Shown: positions 30,327-39,442 of the stretch, piece by piece
Layout: each line of letters opens with the position of its first letter
How positions within the stretch are numbered: the first letter of the stretch is position 1
From: Pseudomonas sp. SL4(2022)
Lineage (GTDB): Bacteria > Pseudomonadota > Gammaproteobacteria > Pseudomonadales > Pseudomonadaceae
Direction: 5' to 3'
Length of the DNA stretch: 64,000 bases
NCBI RefSeq assembly: GCF_026625725.1
Contig: NZ_CP113060.1
Span: 4,346,001-4,410,000, forward strand
Position numbers and translations under genes: made by a program
Notes under the pieces: model-generated
The model's database searches: none
Seen by the model: the letters and a program-made list of their open reading frames with translations, nothing else
What the model was told of the DNA's origin: nothing

Positions 30327-31130
30327 ACGACGCGCGACATAGACGTCGATCAGGTAGCGGGCAATTGAGCGCGGAGCTGGCAGAGGCGGCAGGTCATGGA
30401 CACTGAACCAGCGCGCATCCTCGATTTCATCCACCTGCATGACAATCTCGCCCGACGCGTATTCGGCATGAAACCCCAGCATCAGTGAATGCGGAAACGG
30501 CCAGCCTTGGCTACCCAGGTACTGCAGGTTGCAGATCTCCACACCGACCTCTTCGCGCACCTCGCGCGCCACGCAGTGCTCCACCGATTCGCTCGGCTCA
30601 ACAAAACCCGCAAGCGTGCTGTACACCCCGGCCACGAAACGTGGCGAACGAGCCAGAAGAATTTCATCGCCGCGGGTAACCAAGACGATCATGCTCGGCG
30701 ACAGGCGCGGATAATGTTGCTGTTCGCAACCCGCACAGCGCATGGCCCGCTCACCAGGCACCTGTTGCATCGCGGCACCGCAATGCCCACAGAAGCGGTG
30801 CTGCGCAGCCCAGGTGGAGGTTTGCGCGGCGTAACTGAGCAAACGGAAGGTGTCGCTATCATCGCCCTGCAGCATGAATTGGCGCAGGCCTTGCCAGAGG
30901 AAACCCGGCATGTCATGTAACTGCTGCAGTTCAAGCAGATAGACAGCATCGCCCTTGAAATAACCCAGGCCATGCTCGGCGACCACCGATAAGTCCTGTT
31001 TTTTCAACCACTCGCGCGGAAACAATACGCCATTGCTGTCTGCCAGAAAGTGCTGCTGACAATGTACCAGCGCCCAGCCGCCCGGCTGCTGACAATCAAG
31101 CACCTTGGGTTGCCAAGGGAGCATGTTCAA
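30294..31130 (-). CDS. nudC: NudC, NAD+ diphosphatase / deNADding Nudix hydrolase
   Basis: 278 residues. The zinc ribbon has CGHCG and CAGCEQQ, and the Nudix box matches GX5EX7REUXEEXGU ([24 protein letters not shown] read in two halves). The downstream [14 protein letters not shown] motif is specific to the NADH pyrophosphatase subgroup. It splits NAD(H) to NMN(H) and AMP and removes NAD caps from RNA. Its ATG overlaps the fimL stop (ATGA). Confidence 0.96.
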   Translation of the reverse strand: MNMLPWQPKVLDCQQPGGWALVHCQQHFLADSNGVLFPREWLKKQDLSVVAEHGLGYFKGDAVYLLELQQLHDMPGFLWQGLRQFMLQGDDSDTFRLLSYAAQTSTWAAQHRFCGHCGAAMQQVPGERAMRCAGCEQQHYPRLSPSMIVLVTRGDEILLARSPRFVAGVYSTLAGFVEPSESVEHCVAREVREEVGVEICNLQYLGSQGWPFPHSLMLGFHAEYASGEIVMQVDEIEDARWFSVHDLPPLPAPRSIARYLIDVYVARRLGLPEPVLPG

Positions 31131-32806
31131 ACCTCCAACGACATGCCCAGCGCGCGCACGCTCTCGGCTGCAAGATCAAGCACGCTCGGCTGAGTTTCCG
31201 GCCTCAGCACAGCGCCGCCCTCGAGGTAGTACTCAAGGCTGCTCAGGGCATCGGCCAGGGTTTCCAACATCTGTTCGGCCGGCATTTGCTGGGCATCGAA
31301 CATCTGCGTCTGGATGTAATCTGCACAGGCACCCACCAACCCTGCCGCACGCTCCTGCCCAAGGAACCATAAGCCGCCACGCACAGCTTGAAGACTGAAC
31401 GGTACATTGGACAGGTGCATGCGTTCGCCGCCTGACTCCAGGTATGCCGTGATTGCCCGCTTAGCCAAAGCTAGGCCTGCCTGAGCTTCATCCACCACAA
31501 CAATCCGCGCCTCGGTGAGTTGGTGCAGGGCAAAGGACTCTGCCTCATCACCCGGTTGCACCTGTGCAGGACGCGCATCACGATGCTCACCACGCTCCAG
31601 GCTGGCGACCATACCTTCGACATACAGCACGGCATCCGCCAGTCTGTGCAGCTCCTGGGCGTGCGGCGGGGACGCCTCACTCCAGCTGGCCACAGTTTGC
31701 AACTGCGCACCCAGCGCATTGCCCGCTGAGCTGAGCCCCACCATACCGAGGGTTTTGCTTAATTTGCCGAGCAGCGCATGCAAGCTAACAAGGCTTTCGC
31801 CTTGCAACGTGCCGCGCTCGATCAGGTCAAGCATATCCTTGACACTATTGAGCTCTTCGCGGATAGCCGAACTCAGCGAGCGCATAACCGCCTGCCCCGG
31901 GCCGGCGAGACGCTGGTATTCCTCTTCCAACATGTGGTCGGTAAATGGCAGCGGCATCAGCCCGAATACGTCACTCAAGGTTGTCGCCAATGGACCGCGG
32001 GTATCGGCCAATGCCACCAGATACAGCAACTCTTTAAGCAGGTTACGCGGCGCTTCGTATTGGCCATTGATCAACAACTGCTTAAGTTCGCGATCAATCC
32101 GCGAGAACAGCTGCTTGCGCGACTTGCGTGGCAGCAGTTGTCCATCAACCTGCGCTTCAACTGCTGCGCAACCCACCCAACACAAACGACCGCGCGGCTC
32201 ATTGGCGAACAGGCTGTCGAGGCGAGTCAATGCACGCCCCATCAGTTTGAGACTGGCCTGAGGATTCTGCTCACGAAGGAAACCGAGCAGACCAACCTGA
32301 TACATGTGACGCAGACGACGGCCTTCCCCTTCGCGCGCTGCGCCATCAATCGAGGCAGGCGCCGTGCGTGGCCGGGCATGGTCGAGACGCACGCTGAAAA
32401 AGAAGCTTTCCGGCAAGGCAGGTTGACCGCCCGCTTGACGTAGATCATTGATGGCCGGCAGCAGCAGTTCCGGCATTTCCTGACGATGTGCCTCGACGTT
32501 TTCCAGGTAGCGGCGCAATACGTGCAGCGCATTGCTCAGGGCAGACAACTGGACGTCGCGTTCCTCACCGGCACCGGCTGGGATATCGGTGGCTTGATCG
32601 AGTACTTCCTGCGCCAGCAGTTCGGCACCGGCCAGCTCGATCAGGTTCAGCGTGCCGCGCACTTGATGCAGGCTTTCCACCGCCTGCTGCAGCAGGCTGC
32701 CGTTGTTGCGATCGGCAATGAATTGCTCAAGGCTCGACTCGGCCTCTTCCATGGTGGTGAACAGTTCATCGCGCACCAGATTAAGCGACGTGGCTCCGGA
32801 AACCAT
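31127..32806 (-). CDS. fimL: FimL, twitching-motility / cAMP-signalling regulator
   Basis: 559 residues similar in layout to the N-terminal, HPt-containing part of ChpA. It begins [20 protein letters not shown]; helix II carries [15 protein letters not shown] with His47 at the place of an HPt phospho-acceptor. In P. aeruginosa FimL supports type IV pilus function and Vfr/cAMP signalling. The start used is ATG at 32806; a TTG two codons upstream is better spaced from GGAGG. It is translationally coupled to nudC. Confidence 0.88.
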   Translation of the reverse strand: MVSGATSLNLVRDELFTTMEEAESSLEQFIADRNNGSLLQQAVESLHQVRGTLNLIELAGAELLAQEVLDQATDIPAGAGEERDVQLSALSNALHVLRRYLENVEAHRQEMPELLLPAINDLRQAGGQPALPESFFFSVRLDHARPRTAPASIDGAAREGEGRRLRHMYQVGLLGFLREQNPQASLKLMGRALTRLDSLFANEPRGRLCWVGCAAVEAQVDGQLLPRKSRKQLFSRIDRELKQLLINGQYEAPRNLLKELLYLVALADTRGPLATTLSDVFGLMPLPFTDHMLEEEYQRLAGPGQAVMRSLSSAIREELNSVKDMLDLIERGTLQGESLVSLHALLGKLSKTLGMVGLSSAGNALGAQLQTVASWSEASPPHAQELHRLADAVLYVEGMVASLERGEHRDARPAQVQPGDEAESFALHQLTEARIVVVDEAQAGLALAKRAITAYLESGGERMHLSNVPFSLQAVRGGLWFLGQERAAGLVGACADYIQTQMFDAQQMPAEQMLETLADALSSLEYYLEGGAVLRPETQPSVLDLAAESVRALGMSLEV

Positions 32807-32856
32807 GGGCAATTACGCCTCCCGCGCCTGAATGAAAAATAACTGTAAGGGCCGCA

Positions 32857-33678
32857 TCAATCAGCGAACTCCGGTTTCTGCTTGCTCATGTGCGCCGTCA
32901 TGGCCACACGCAGGTCGGCCGACTGCAGCATGGCCGCGTTCCAAGTGGCGATGTATTCGAGGCCATCGTCGACACGGTGGTCGCGCATGTAGCGAATCAT
33001 TTCCTTGGTACCACGGATGGCCACTGGCGACTTGCTGGCGATCTCGCGGGCAATGCCCATCACACCATCAAGCAAAGCATCAGCGTCAGCATAAGTACGG
33101 TTGACCAGGCCGATGCTGCGCGCCTCCTCACCGTTGATGGTGCGCCCGGTAAAGGCCAGTTCGCGCATCATGCCGTCGCCGATGATGCGTGGCAGGCGCT
33201 GTAACGTACCAACGTCGGCGGCCATACCGATGTCGATTTCCTTGATCGAAAACTGCGCATCAACCGTCGAATAGCGCATGTCGCAGGCCGATACCAGGTC
33301 AATGGCGCCGCCCAGGCAGTAACCCTGAATAGCCGCCAGGACTGGTTTGCGGCAGTTGTCCACGGCATTGAATGAGGCCTGCAGTTCGAGAATCTTGCGC
33401 CGCAGTTTTTCGGCATTACGGCCGACATCCGGGCCCAACTGACTACCGACCGAGGCCAGCATCATCAGGTCGATGCCTGAGGAGAAGTGTTTACCGGCAC
33501 CGGAGATCACCACCGCACGCACTTCATCGGTGTCATCGATCCAGCGGAAAATCTCGATGATCTCGCGCCAGAAGTCCGCGTTCATCGCATTGACCTTTTC
33601 CGGGCGATTGATCACCACATGGGCGACCTTATCTGCCAACACGACATTAAAGGCTTTGTAGTCGGACACGGCAGTCAT
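32857..33678 (-). CDS. Crotonase-fold delta3,5-delta2,4-dienoyl-CoA isomerase
   Basis: 273 residues of the enoyl-CoA hydratase/isomerase fold. The oxyanion loop is GAGKHFSSGIDL and GYCLGGAIDLVSACDMRYS. The segment KEIDIGMAADVGTLQRLPRIIG closely resembles the eukaryotic ECH1 signature, with the Glu and Asp of dienoyl-CoA isomerase, and differs from plain hydratases. It would isomerise dienoyl-CoA made during oxidation of unsaturated fatty acids with odd-numbered double bonds. It stands alone, not in a beta-oxidation operon. Confidence 0.88.
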   Translation of the reverse strand: MTAVSDYKAFNVVLADKVAHVVINRPEKVNAMNADFWREIIEIFRWIDDTDEVRAVVISGAGKHFSSGIDLMMLASVGSQLGPDVGRNAEKLRRKILELQASFNAVDNCRKPVLAAIQGYCLGGAIDLVSACDMRYSTVDAQFSIKEIDIGMAADVGTLQRLPRIIGDGMMRELAFTGRTINGEEARSIGLVNRTYADADALLDGVMGIAREIASKSPVAIRGTKEMIRYMRDHRVDDGLEYIATWNAAMLQSADLRVAMTAHMSKQKPEFAD

Positions 33679-33860
33679 CCTCAGCAGGGGCGCAAGCGCA
33701 AGATGGAAATTTTCTTATGGTAAAAATCGAGCAACTATAACAACCAACCGACAAATGTCGATGCTGGCCACTGTGACGCAGGGCACGTCATTAAAGTTAA
33801 GCTCAATTTTTACCTATCGGCGATAAGCGCTTGATCTACAGAGGTAAGCCGCACAGCACA

Positions 33861-33891
33861 ACCAGCCTGCCGCTTAACGCGGCAGGCTGGT
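33861..33891 (-). terminator. Hairpin after ldcA, possible terminator without U-tract
   Basis: Perfect 13-base stem ACCAGCCTGCCGC/GCGGCAGGCTGGT with a five-base loop, 7 bases after the ldcA stop. On the minus strand it is followed by TTGTGCTG, so the U-tract is poor; it may instead protect the 3' end. Confidence 0.55.
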
Positions 33892-33897
33892 CAAGTG

Positions 33898-36156
33898 TCA
33901 GGCCTTAATGCAGTCGACGGTATAAGCCCCATCCTCACGCTGCAGACCGTGCACATCGGCATCGAAACCGGGGAAGCTGCGGTCGAACGTACGGGCAAAC
34001 GCCAGGTAATCGATGATCGAACGGGTCTGCGCGGTAAACCGCTCACCGGGCATGATGAGCGGGATTCCTGGCGGATAAGGCACCAGCATCACCGCAGCAA
34101 TGCGCCCCTCCAACTGCTCGATTGGCACCGCCTCGACTTCACCACGCACCAGTTGGTTATAAGCATCGGCGGGCTTGATCGCCACCTCTGGCAGCACCGT
34201 GTACATGCGTTTGAGGGCCTTGGCAGTGGCGTTTTCGCGGTAGCAGGCATGCAGTGCATCGCACAGATCACGCAGGCCCATGTCCTGATAGAAGGTCTTG
34301 CCGGCCTGAGCAATCGACGGCAGCACATCACTCAACGGCAAGTTGGCGTCATAGCTGCGTTTGAACTCCAGCAATTCGGTCAGCAGCGTGCTCCACTTGC
34401 CCTTGGTAATACCCATAGAGAACAGCACCAGGAAGGAGTACAGCCCGGTCTTCTCTACCACCAGGCCGCGCTCCCAGAGGAACTTGCTGACCACCGCCGC
34501 CGGTATGCCACGCGCATCCAGCTTGCCGTCTGCAGTTAAGCCCGGCGTCACCAGGGTCACCTTGATCGGGTCGAGCAGCACATAGTCTTCGGCCACCTCA
34601 CCAAAACCGTGCCAGTCGGCTTGCGGTTGCAGCAGCCAATCCTGGGTGGCCACATCATCGGTGCCTTCGGCCTTGGCCGGCTGCCAGATGCTGAACCACC
34701 AGTCATCGGCACTGAGGTTTTGCCGCAGATTGGCCAGGGCACGGCGGAAACTCAGGGCTTCATCAAAGGTTTCCTGAATCAGTGAGCGCCCGGCCGGGCC
34801 TTCCATCATCGCCGAGGCCACATCCAGTGAAGCGATGATGCCGTACTGCGGTGAGGTGGAGATGTGCATCATGAAGGCTTCGTTAAAGCGATCCCGATCC
34901 AGCTGACGCTTGCCACCGTCCTGCACATGGATCATCGAAGCCTGACTGAACGCGGCCAACAGCTTGTGAGTGGAATGGGTGGTGAACACCAGTGGCGTGT
35001 CTTCGCTGCGCGCGGTGCCCATGCCGTAACGCCCGCGGTAAAACTCATGAAATGCCGCATAGGCGTACCAGGCCTCATCGAAATGCAGCACCTCGACGCT
35101 GTTGCCCAAGGTCTGTTTGATCAGCTCGGCGTTGTAACAGAGGCCGTCGTAGGTCGAATTGGTCACCACCACCAGCTTGACCATCGCGCCACTGCTACTT
35201 GGCACACGGCCGCGCGCCAGCGGGCTGGCATCGATCTTCGCCTGAATCGACTCACGACTGAATTCGCTCAGCGGAATCGGACCAATGATGCCCAGCTCGT
35301 TACGCTCCGGGCACAGATAGAGCGGAATCGCCCCAGTCATGATGATCGAATGCAGGATCGACTTGTGGCAGTTGCGATCCACCAGCACCAGGTCGTCGCG
35401 GCCGACCATGGAGTGCCAGACAATCTTGTTCGCCGTCGAGGTGCCGTTGATCACGAAGTAGGTGTGATCGGCACCGAAATTGCGCGCCGCGCGAGCTTCG
35501 GCCTCAGCAAGCGGGCCCGTGTGATCGAGCAGCGAACCCAGTTCCGGCACCGATACCGAGAGATCAGAACGCAGGGTGTTCTCGCCGAAAAACTGGTGAA
35601 ACGCCTGCCCCACCGGGCTTTTGCGATAAGCCACACCGCCACCATGGCCGGGCGTGTGCCAGGAATAGTTGGACTGCGCAGTGTGCTGCACCAGCGCCTT
35701 GAAGAACGGCGGCAACAGGCAATCCAGGTAATTGCGCGCGGCGCGAGCCACTTGGCGGGCCAGAAATGGCACGGTGTCTTCGAACAGATAGAGAATGCCG
35801 CGCAGCTGATTGAGATCGACCATGGCCTCGGCCGGCGCGTTTTCGATGGTTACCTGCTCGCCCAAGGCAAAAATCGGCAGTTGTGGCGCACGGCGGCGAG
35901 CGATGCGAATCAGCTCGACCATGTCCTGCAACAGGGTCTTGTTCTCCCCTGCACCTTCGGCGGCGACCAGAATGCAGGCCAAACCATGGTGCGTGGAGGC
36001 CACGATGCGCCCCTCGGCGGAGCTGGCGGTAGAAAGGATACTGAAACCGTCCTGCTCCAGTTCTTGGGCGATGGCGCGTACCCGGTCACCGGCCACGGTA
36101 TCGGCCTTGATGTCGCGGTGCACGATCAGGACGGGGAACTTGAGGTCTTTATACAT
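33898..36156 (-). CDS. ldcA: PLP-dependent lysine/arginine/ornithine decarboxylase
   Basis: 752 residues of the fold-III basic amino-acid decarboxylase family: an N-terminal wing domain, a PLP domain with the Schiff-base Lys398 in FTTHSTHKLLAAFSQ and the HTPGHGGGVAY motif, and a C-terminal domain. It decarboxylates a basic amino acid to a diamine. Position next to dnaQ/rnhA matches P. aeruginosa LdcA, reported to prefer lysine (cadaverine); the substrate is inferred from that. AGGGA precedes the ATG. Confidence 0.92.
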   Translation of the reverse strand: MYKDLKFPVLIVHRDIKADTVAGDRVRAIAQELEQDGFSILSTASSAEGRIVASTHHGLACILVAAEGAGENKTLLQDMVELIRIARRRAPQLPIFALGEQVTIENAPAEAMVDLNQLRGILYLFEDTVPFLARQVARAARNYLDCLLPPFFKALVQHTAQSNYSWHTPGHGGGVAYRKSPVGQAFHQFFGENTLRSDLSVSVPELGSLLDHTGPLAEAEARAARNFGADHTYFVINGTSTANKIVWHSMVGRDDLVLVDRNCHKSILHSIIMTGAIPLYLCPERNELGIIGPIPLSEFSRESIQAKIDASPLARGRVPSSSGAMVKLVVVTNSTYDGLCYNAELIKQTLGNSVEVLHFDEAWYAYAAFHEFYRGRYGMGTARSEDTPLVFTTHSTHKLLAAFSQASMIHVQDGGKRQLDRDRFNEAFMMHISTSPQYGIIASLDVASAMMEGPAGRSLIQETFDEALSFRRALANLRQNLSADDWWFSIWQPAKAEGTDDVATQDWLLQPQADWHGFGEVAEDYVLLDPIKVTLVTPGLTADGKLDARGIPAAVVSKFLWERGLVVEKTGLYSFLVLFSMGITKGKWSTLLTELLEFKRSYDANLPLSDVLPSIAQAGKTFYQDMGLRDLCDALHACYRENATAKALKRMYTVLPEVAIKPADAYNQLVRGEVEAVPIEQLEGRIAAVMLVPYPPGIPLIMPGERFTAQTRSIIDYLAFARTFDRSFPGFDADVHGLQREDGAYTVDCIKA

Positions 36157-36329
36157 TGTGGCGTCCCTGAGTGTGACAGGCTGAGCCTGCCTATCTCATC
36201 AGGGTAGAGGCTGGCTCCGCCAGGCGGAACCCCCTCTGCGTGACGCTGTACGAAAAGGTCGCGAGTGGATAACTCAACACTCGCTAGAGCCGTTCACCTA
36301 CAGGCTAACGGCAACCGCCTGGCGGCCGA

Positions 36330-37073
36330 TCAGGCCTCCACCTTGGGCTGCTCAAGCTGAACCCAGAGTGGCGGAGCACCGGCCGACTTCTCGATGATTG
36401 CCAAACGCGCCAAATGGGCATTCAACTCGTCGTCACTGGCGCGGATCACCCGTGTGCGAGGCCGCTCAGCCGACAACCGACGAATTGCACTGGGCTGCTG
36501 ACGGCCATTGCTGTCACCTTCCGAGCCGTCACCAGCGAGGGACAAGTTGGTCTGTCCGCCGGTCATGGTCAGGTAGACGTCAGCGAGAATCTCGGCGTCG
36601 AGCAAGGCCCCGTGCAGATCACGACCAGAGTTGTCGACACCATAGCGTTTGCACAGGGCGTCGAGGTTGTTGCGCTGCCCCGGATGGCGCTCGCGGGCCA
36701 TCATCAGGGTGTCGAGGATCGAGCAGTGCTCACTGATATCAGCGCGGTCGTCCTGCTTGACCAAGGCAAATTCGTTGTTGATAAAGCCAACGTCGAACGC
36801 CGCGTTGTGGATGATCAGCTGCGCGCCCTTGATGAACTCGAAGAACTCATCGGCGACGTCCTTGAAGCGCGGCTTGTCTTTGACAAAGTCGTTGGTGATG
36901 CCGTGCACCGCAATCGCGCCTTCGTCGATTTCGCGATCAGGCTGTAGGTAAACGTGAAAGTGCCGCCCGGTCAGACGCCGGCCGATCAGTTCAACACAGC
37001 CGATTTCGATAATCCGATGGCCATCAGCCACCGGCATACCCGTGGTTTCTGTATCGAGCACCACACTACGCAT
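36330..37073 (-). CDS. dnaQ: DnaQ, DNA polymerase III epsilon (3'-5' proofreading exonuclease)
   Basis: 247 residues. The exonuclease motifs are VLDTETTG (Asp7, Glu9), [11 protein letters not shown] and the [14 protein letters not shown] segment with the catalytic His and Asp. The C-terminal tail (about 180-247) is the flexible part that binds the alpha subunit. It overlaps the rnhA stop by 8 bases, so dnaQ is translated from within the end of rnhA. Confidence 0.97.
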   Translation of the reverse strand: MRSVVLDTETTGMPVADGHRIIEIGCVELIGRRLTGRHFHVYLQPDREIDEGAIAVHGITNDFVKDKPRFKDVADEFFEFIKGAQLIIHNAAFDVGFINNEFALVKQDDRADISEHCSILDTLMMARERHPGQRNNLDALCKRYGVDNSGRDLHGALLDAEILADVYLTMTGGQTNLSLAGDGSEGDSNGRQQPSAIRRLSAERPRTRVIRASDDELNAHLARLAIIEKSAGAPPLWVQLEQPKVEA

Positions 37074-37518
37074 GCTTCAACCCTCTTACTTCATCAACAC
37101 CGCGGTTGGCCAACTGGTCAGCGCGCTCGTTACCTGGATGGCCGGTATGGCCGCGTACCCACTGCCACGTCACTTGATGACGATTGACCTGCTCATCCAG
37201 CGCCTGCCAAAGATCGGCATTCTTTACCGGCTCCTTGGCGGCGGTCTTCCAGCCGCGTTTCTTCCAGTTCGGCATCCACTCCTGAATGCCCTTCATCACA
37301 TACTGTGAGTCGGTAACCAGGCGCACCGAACAGGGCCGCGTCAGTGCGATCAAGGCGCAGATTGCCGCCATGAGCTCCATGCGGTTATTGGTGGTATTGG
37401 GATCACCGCCCCACAGTTCCTTCTCCACACCCTTGCAAATCAGTAACGCTCCCCAGCCACCCACGCCAGGATTACCTTTGCAGGCGCCGTCGGTGTAGAT
37501 CTCGACCTGTTCACTCAT
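37066..37518 (-). CDS. rnhA: Ribonuclease HI
   Basis: 150 residues with the catalytic carboxylates Asp10 ([12 protein letters not shown]), Glu48 (NNRMELMA) and Asp70 (VTDSQYV), plus the C-terminal [12 protein letters not shown] segment. It degrades RNA in RNA-DNA hybrids. The classic rnhA-dnaQ neighbourhood is kept but in a same-strand operon and not divergent as in E. coli. Confidence 0.97.
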   Translation of the reverse strand: MSEQVEIYTDGACKGNPGVGGWGALLICKGVEKELWGGDPNTTNNRMELMAAICALIALTRPCSVRLVTDSQYVMKGIQEWMPNWKKRGWKTAAKEPVKNADLWQALDEQVNRHQVTWQWVRGHTGHPGNERADQLANRGVDEVRGLKHA

Positions 37519-37571
37519 CTATCTGCAATCTCTCGCTCAATTAGTCCGGCCGGTTCTACTGCCTATGCCAG

Positions 37572-38333
37572 CTACTTCTGCGGTGTTTCACGCCGGCTGA
37601 CCTTGGCCACCGGCATCGGCAACAGCTTGCCCACCGATTGCCGGCTGGGTTGGCGCAACGGTCGCAGCCCCACCACCAGCTTGCGGGCCACCAGCACGTA
37701 AAAACCGCCACCAGGTGGCTGCCAGGCCGCCCCAATGCGCTCCAGCGCAACCAGGCGTGCTTGCCAGGCCGGCGCAGAAAGCGGCGGACGATAGCACCCG
37801 AAGCGGCGTTTCTCCAGCGCGAAGCCCAGCAGGTGCAACCAGTCGCTGACCCGACTAGGCGCAATACATCGGGCCAGACGGAACGCGTCGCGAGAAAAAA
37901 GATGGCGTACACCCCAGCTACTCATCGGGTTTATCCCGACGATCAGCAGATGACCGCCTGGCCGCACGCTACGCGCTGCCTCACGAAGCAGGCCATGGGG
38001 CGACAGGCTGAAATCCAGACCATGCTGCACCACCACCACATCCGCAGCATGCTCGGTGAGCGGCCAGGATTGTTCCTCACAGACAATCTCCACCCCCTTG
38101 AATGGCGCGCCCAGGCGCACGCTGCGCTGAATTTGCCGAGCATTCGGCGGCGTGTCTGCAGCAGGGCCGTAATGCACCAGGTACCCGCCAAAAAAACGCG
38201 CCAGCTCTTCCTCCAGCAACTGCCGCTCCTGCTCTAACAACAACTGCCCGAGCGGGCCGCTCAGCCAGGTGCGCGCGGAACCAATCAGGTCGAGCCATTC
38301 ACGGTCTGCATGGGCAAAAGGGTGATCGGACAT
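37572..38333 (-). CDS. Class I SAM-dependent methyltransferase
   Basis: 253 residues. The central segment VVVVQHGLDFSLSPHGLLREAARSVRPGGHLLIVG is typical of Methyltransf_11 proteins: motif-II-like acidic/hydrophobic strand, then RPGG before strand 5. A clear GxGxG motif I is lacking, so SAM binding may be unusual. The substrate is unknown. It lies upstream of rnhA on the same strand and divergent from gloB. GGGAG precedes the start. Confidence 0.82.
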   Translation of the reverse strand: MSDHPFAHADREWLDLIGSARTWLSGPLGQLLLEQERQLLEEELARFFGGYLVHYGPAADTPPNARQIQRSVRLGAPFKGVEIVCEEQSWPLTEHAADVVVVQHGLDFSLSPHGLLREAARSVRPGGHLLIVGINPMSSWGVRHLFSRDAFRLARCIAPSRVSDWLHLLGFALEKRRFGCYRPPLSAPAWQARLVALERIGAAWQPPGGGFYVLVARKLVVGLRPLRQPSRQSVGKLLPMPVAKVSRRETPQK

Positions 38334-38385
38334 AAGGGGCTACTCCCGTAATATTCACGACCGAGCGGGGACTTAGAACCTACTC

Positions 38386-38505
38386 ACGATCTCGCGAGCT
38401 AGAGCCATGCAAGGCATAAAGAGGCGAGGAAGCGGAGTGTACTTTTGTACATGAGCATTCCGAGCCTGTTTTTAACGCAGCAGGGCCGACCCGCAGCAGA
38501 TCGTG
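38386..38505. repeat. 120-base imperfect palindromic intergenic element
   Basis: Ends are CACGATCT and AGATCGTG (perfect 8-base inverted repeat); the centre is GTGTAC-TTTT-GTACAT; between them the arms pair in blocks (GGCGAGGAAGCG against TGCTCATTCC-region). It fills the space between the methyltransferase and gloB genes. A degenerate half copy lies at 20327-20380. It resembles MITE-like or RNA-structured intergenic repeats common in Pseudomonas; I cannot name a family. Confidence 0.65.
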
Positions 38506-38570
38506 CGGCGTAGCCAGCACCGCCATTGCGCCCTAAGATGCACCTTTGTGTTCTGCTTAGCGACCCGCTG

Positions 38571-39344
38571 ATGATAAAAATCGACGCCCTGCCTGCATTC
38601 TCCGACAACTATATATGGCTGCTGCAAGACCAGAAGCAGCGTCGCTGCGCGGTGGTTGACCCGGGTGACGCTGCGCCAGTCGAAGCCTGGCTGGCGGCCA
38701 ATCCCGGCTGGCAGTTGAGCGACATTCTGATCACCCACCATCATTTCGACCACGTCGGCGGTATTGAACGGCTAAAGGCGGCAACCGGTGCCCGGGTATT
38801 GTGTCCGGCCAATGAGAAGATTCAAGGGCGTGACCTGGGGTTGTACGACAGCGACCAGGTTGACGTGCTGGGCCAGCGATTCGATATATATGAAGTGCCG
38901 GGGCACACACTCGGACATATCGCCTATATCCAGCCCGAGCAGCACTGGCTGTTCTGTGGCGACACGCTGTTTGCTGGCGGCTGTGGTCGCCTGTTCGAAG
39001 GCAGCCCCGAGCAGATGCACACCTCGCTCAGCCGCCTGGCCGCCCTCCCCGGACAGACACAGGTGTATTGCACCCATGAATACACCCTGAGCAACCTGCG
39101 CTTTGCAGCGGCTGTTGAACCGGATAATCCGCAAGTCCAGCAGCGTCTGGCGCAAGTCGGCCAATGGCGCGAGGACGGACAAATCAGCCTGCCATCATCC
39201 ATTGCACTCGAACGTGCGACCAATCCATTTTTGCGCTGCCACGAACCGGCTGTCATCACCATAGCGGCCCAACGAGAAGCGGCGGCAAACCTGACGCCGA
39301 CACAGGTGTTCGCCGCCTTAAGGGCCTGGAAGGATCATTTCTAA
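38571..39344 (+). CDS. gloB: Hydroxyacylglutathione hydrolase (glyoxalase II)
   Basis: 257 residues starting at [10 protein letters not shown]. The metallo-beta-lactamase metal motif THHHFDH, the Asp in [16 protein letters not shown] and the late His in YCTHEYT bind the metal pair. It hydrolyses S-lactoylglutathione to lactate and glutathione in the methylglyoxal pathway. The ATG has no good ribosome site, and an upstream in-frame ATG at 38538 is an alternative, but family proteins begin near MIKI. Confidence 0.95.
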   Translation: MIKIDALPAFSDNYIWLLQDQKQRRCAVVDPGDAAPVEAWLAANPGWQLSDILITHHHFDHVGGIERLKAATGARVLCPANEKIQGRDLGLYDSDQVDVLGQRFDIYEVPGHTLGHIAYIQPEQHWLFCGDTLFAGGCGRLFEGSPEQMHTSLSRLAALPGQTQVYCTHEYTLSNLRFAAAVEPDNPQVQQRLAQVGQWREDGQISLPSSIALERATNPFLRCHEPAVITIAAQREAAANLTPTQVFAALRAWKDHF

Positions 39345-39442
39345 ACCTCGACAGCCCCACAAAAGACTGGTTAAAACTTGACCAAGCGCAGGCTGCTTCC
39401 TAGAATCCCCCGAACTTTTTGCCGGGATATACACCGCCGCCA

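Noticed and set aside
34864-36207. 447-codon plus-strand open frame opposite the decarboxylase
   Set aside because: Shadow of ldcA, which has intact motifs and the family length.
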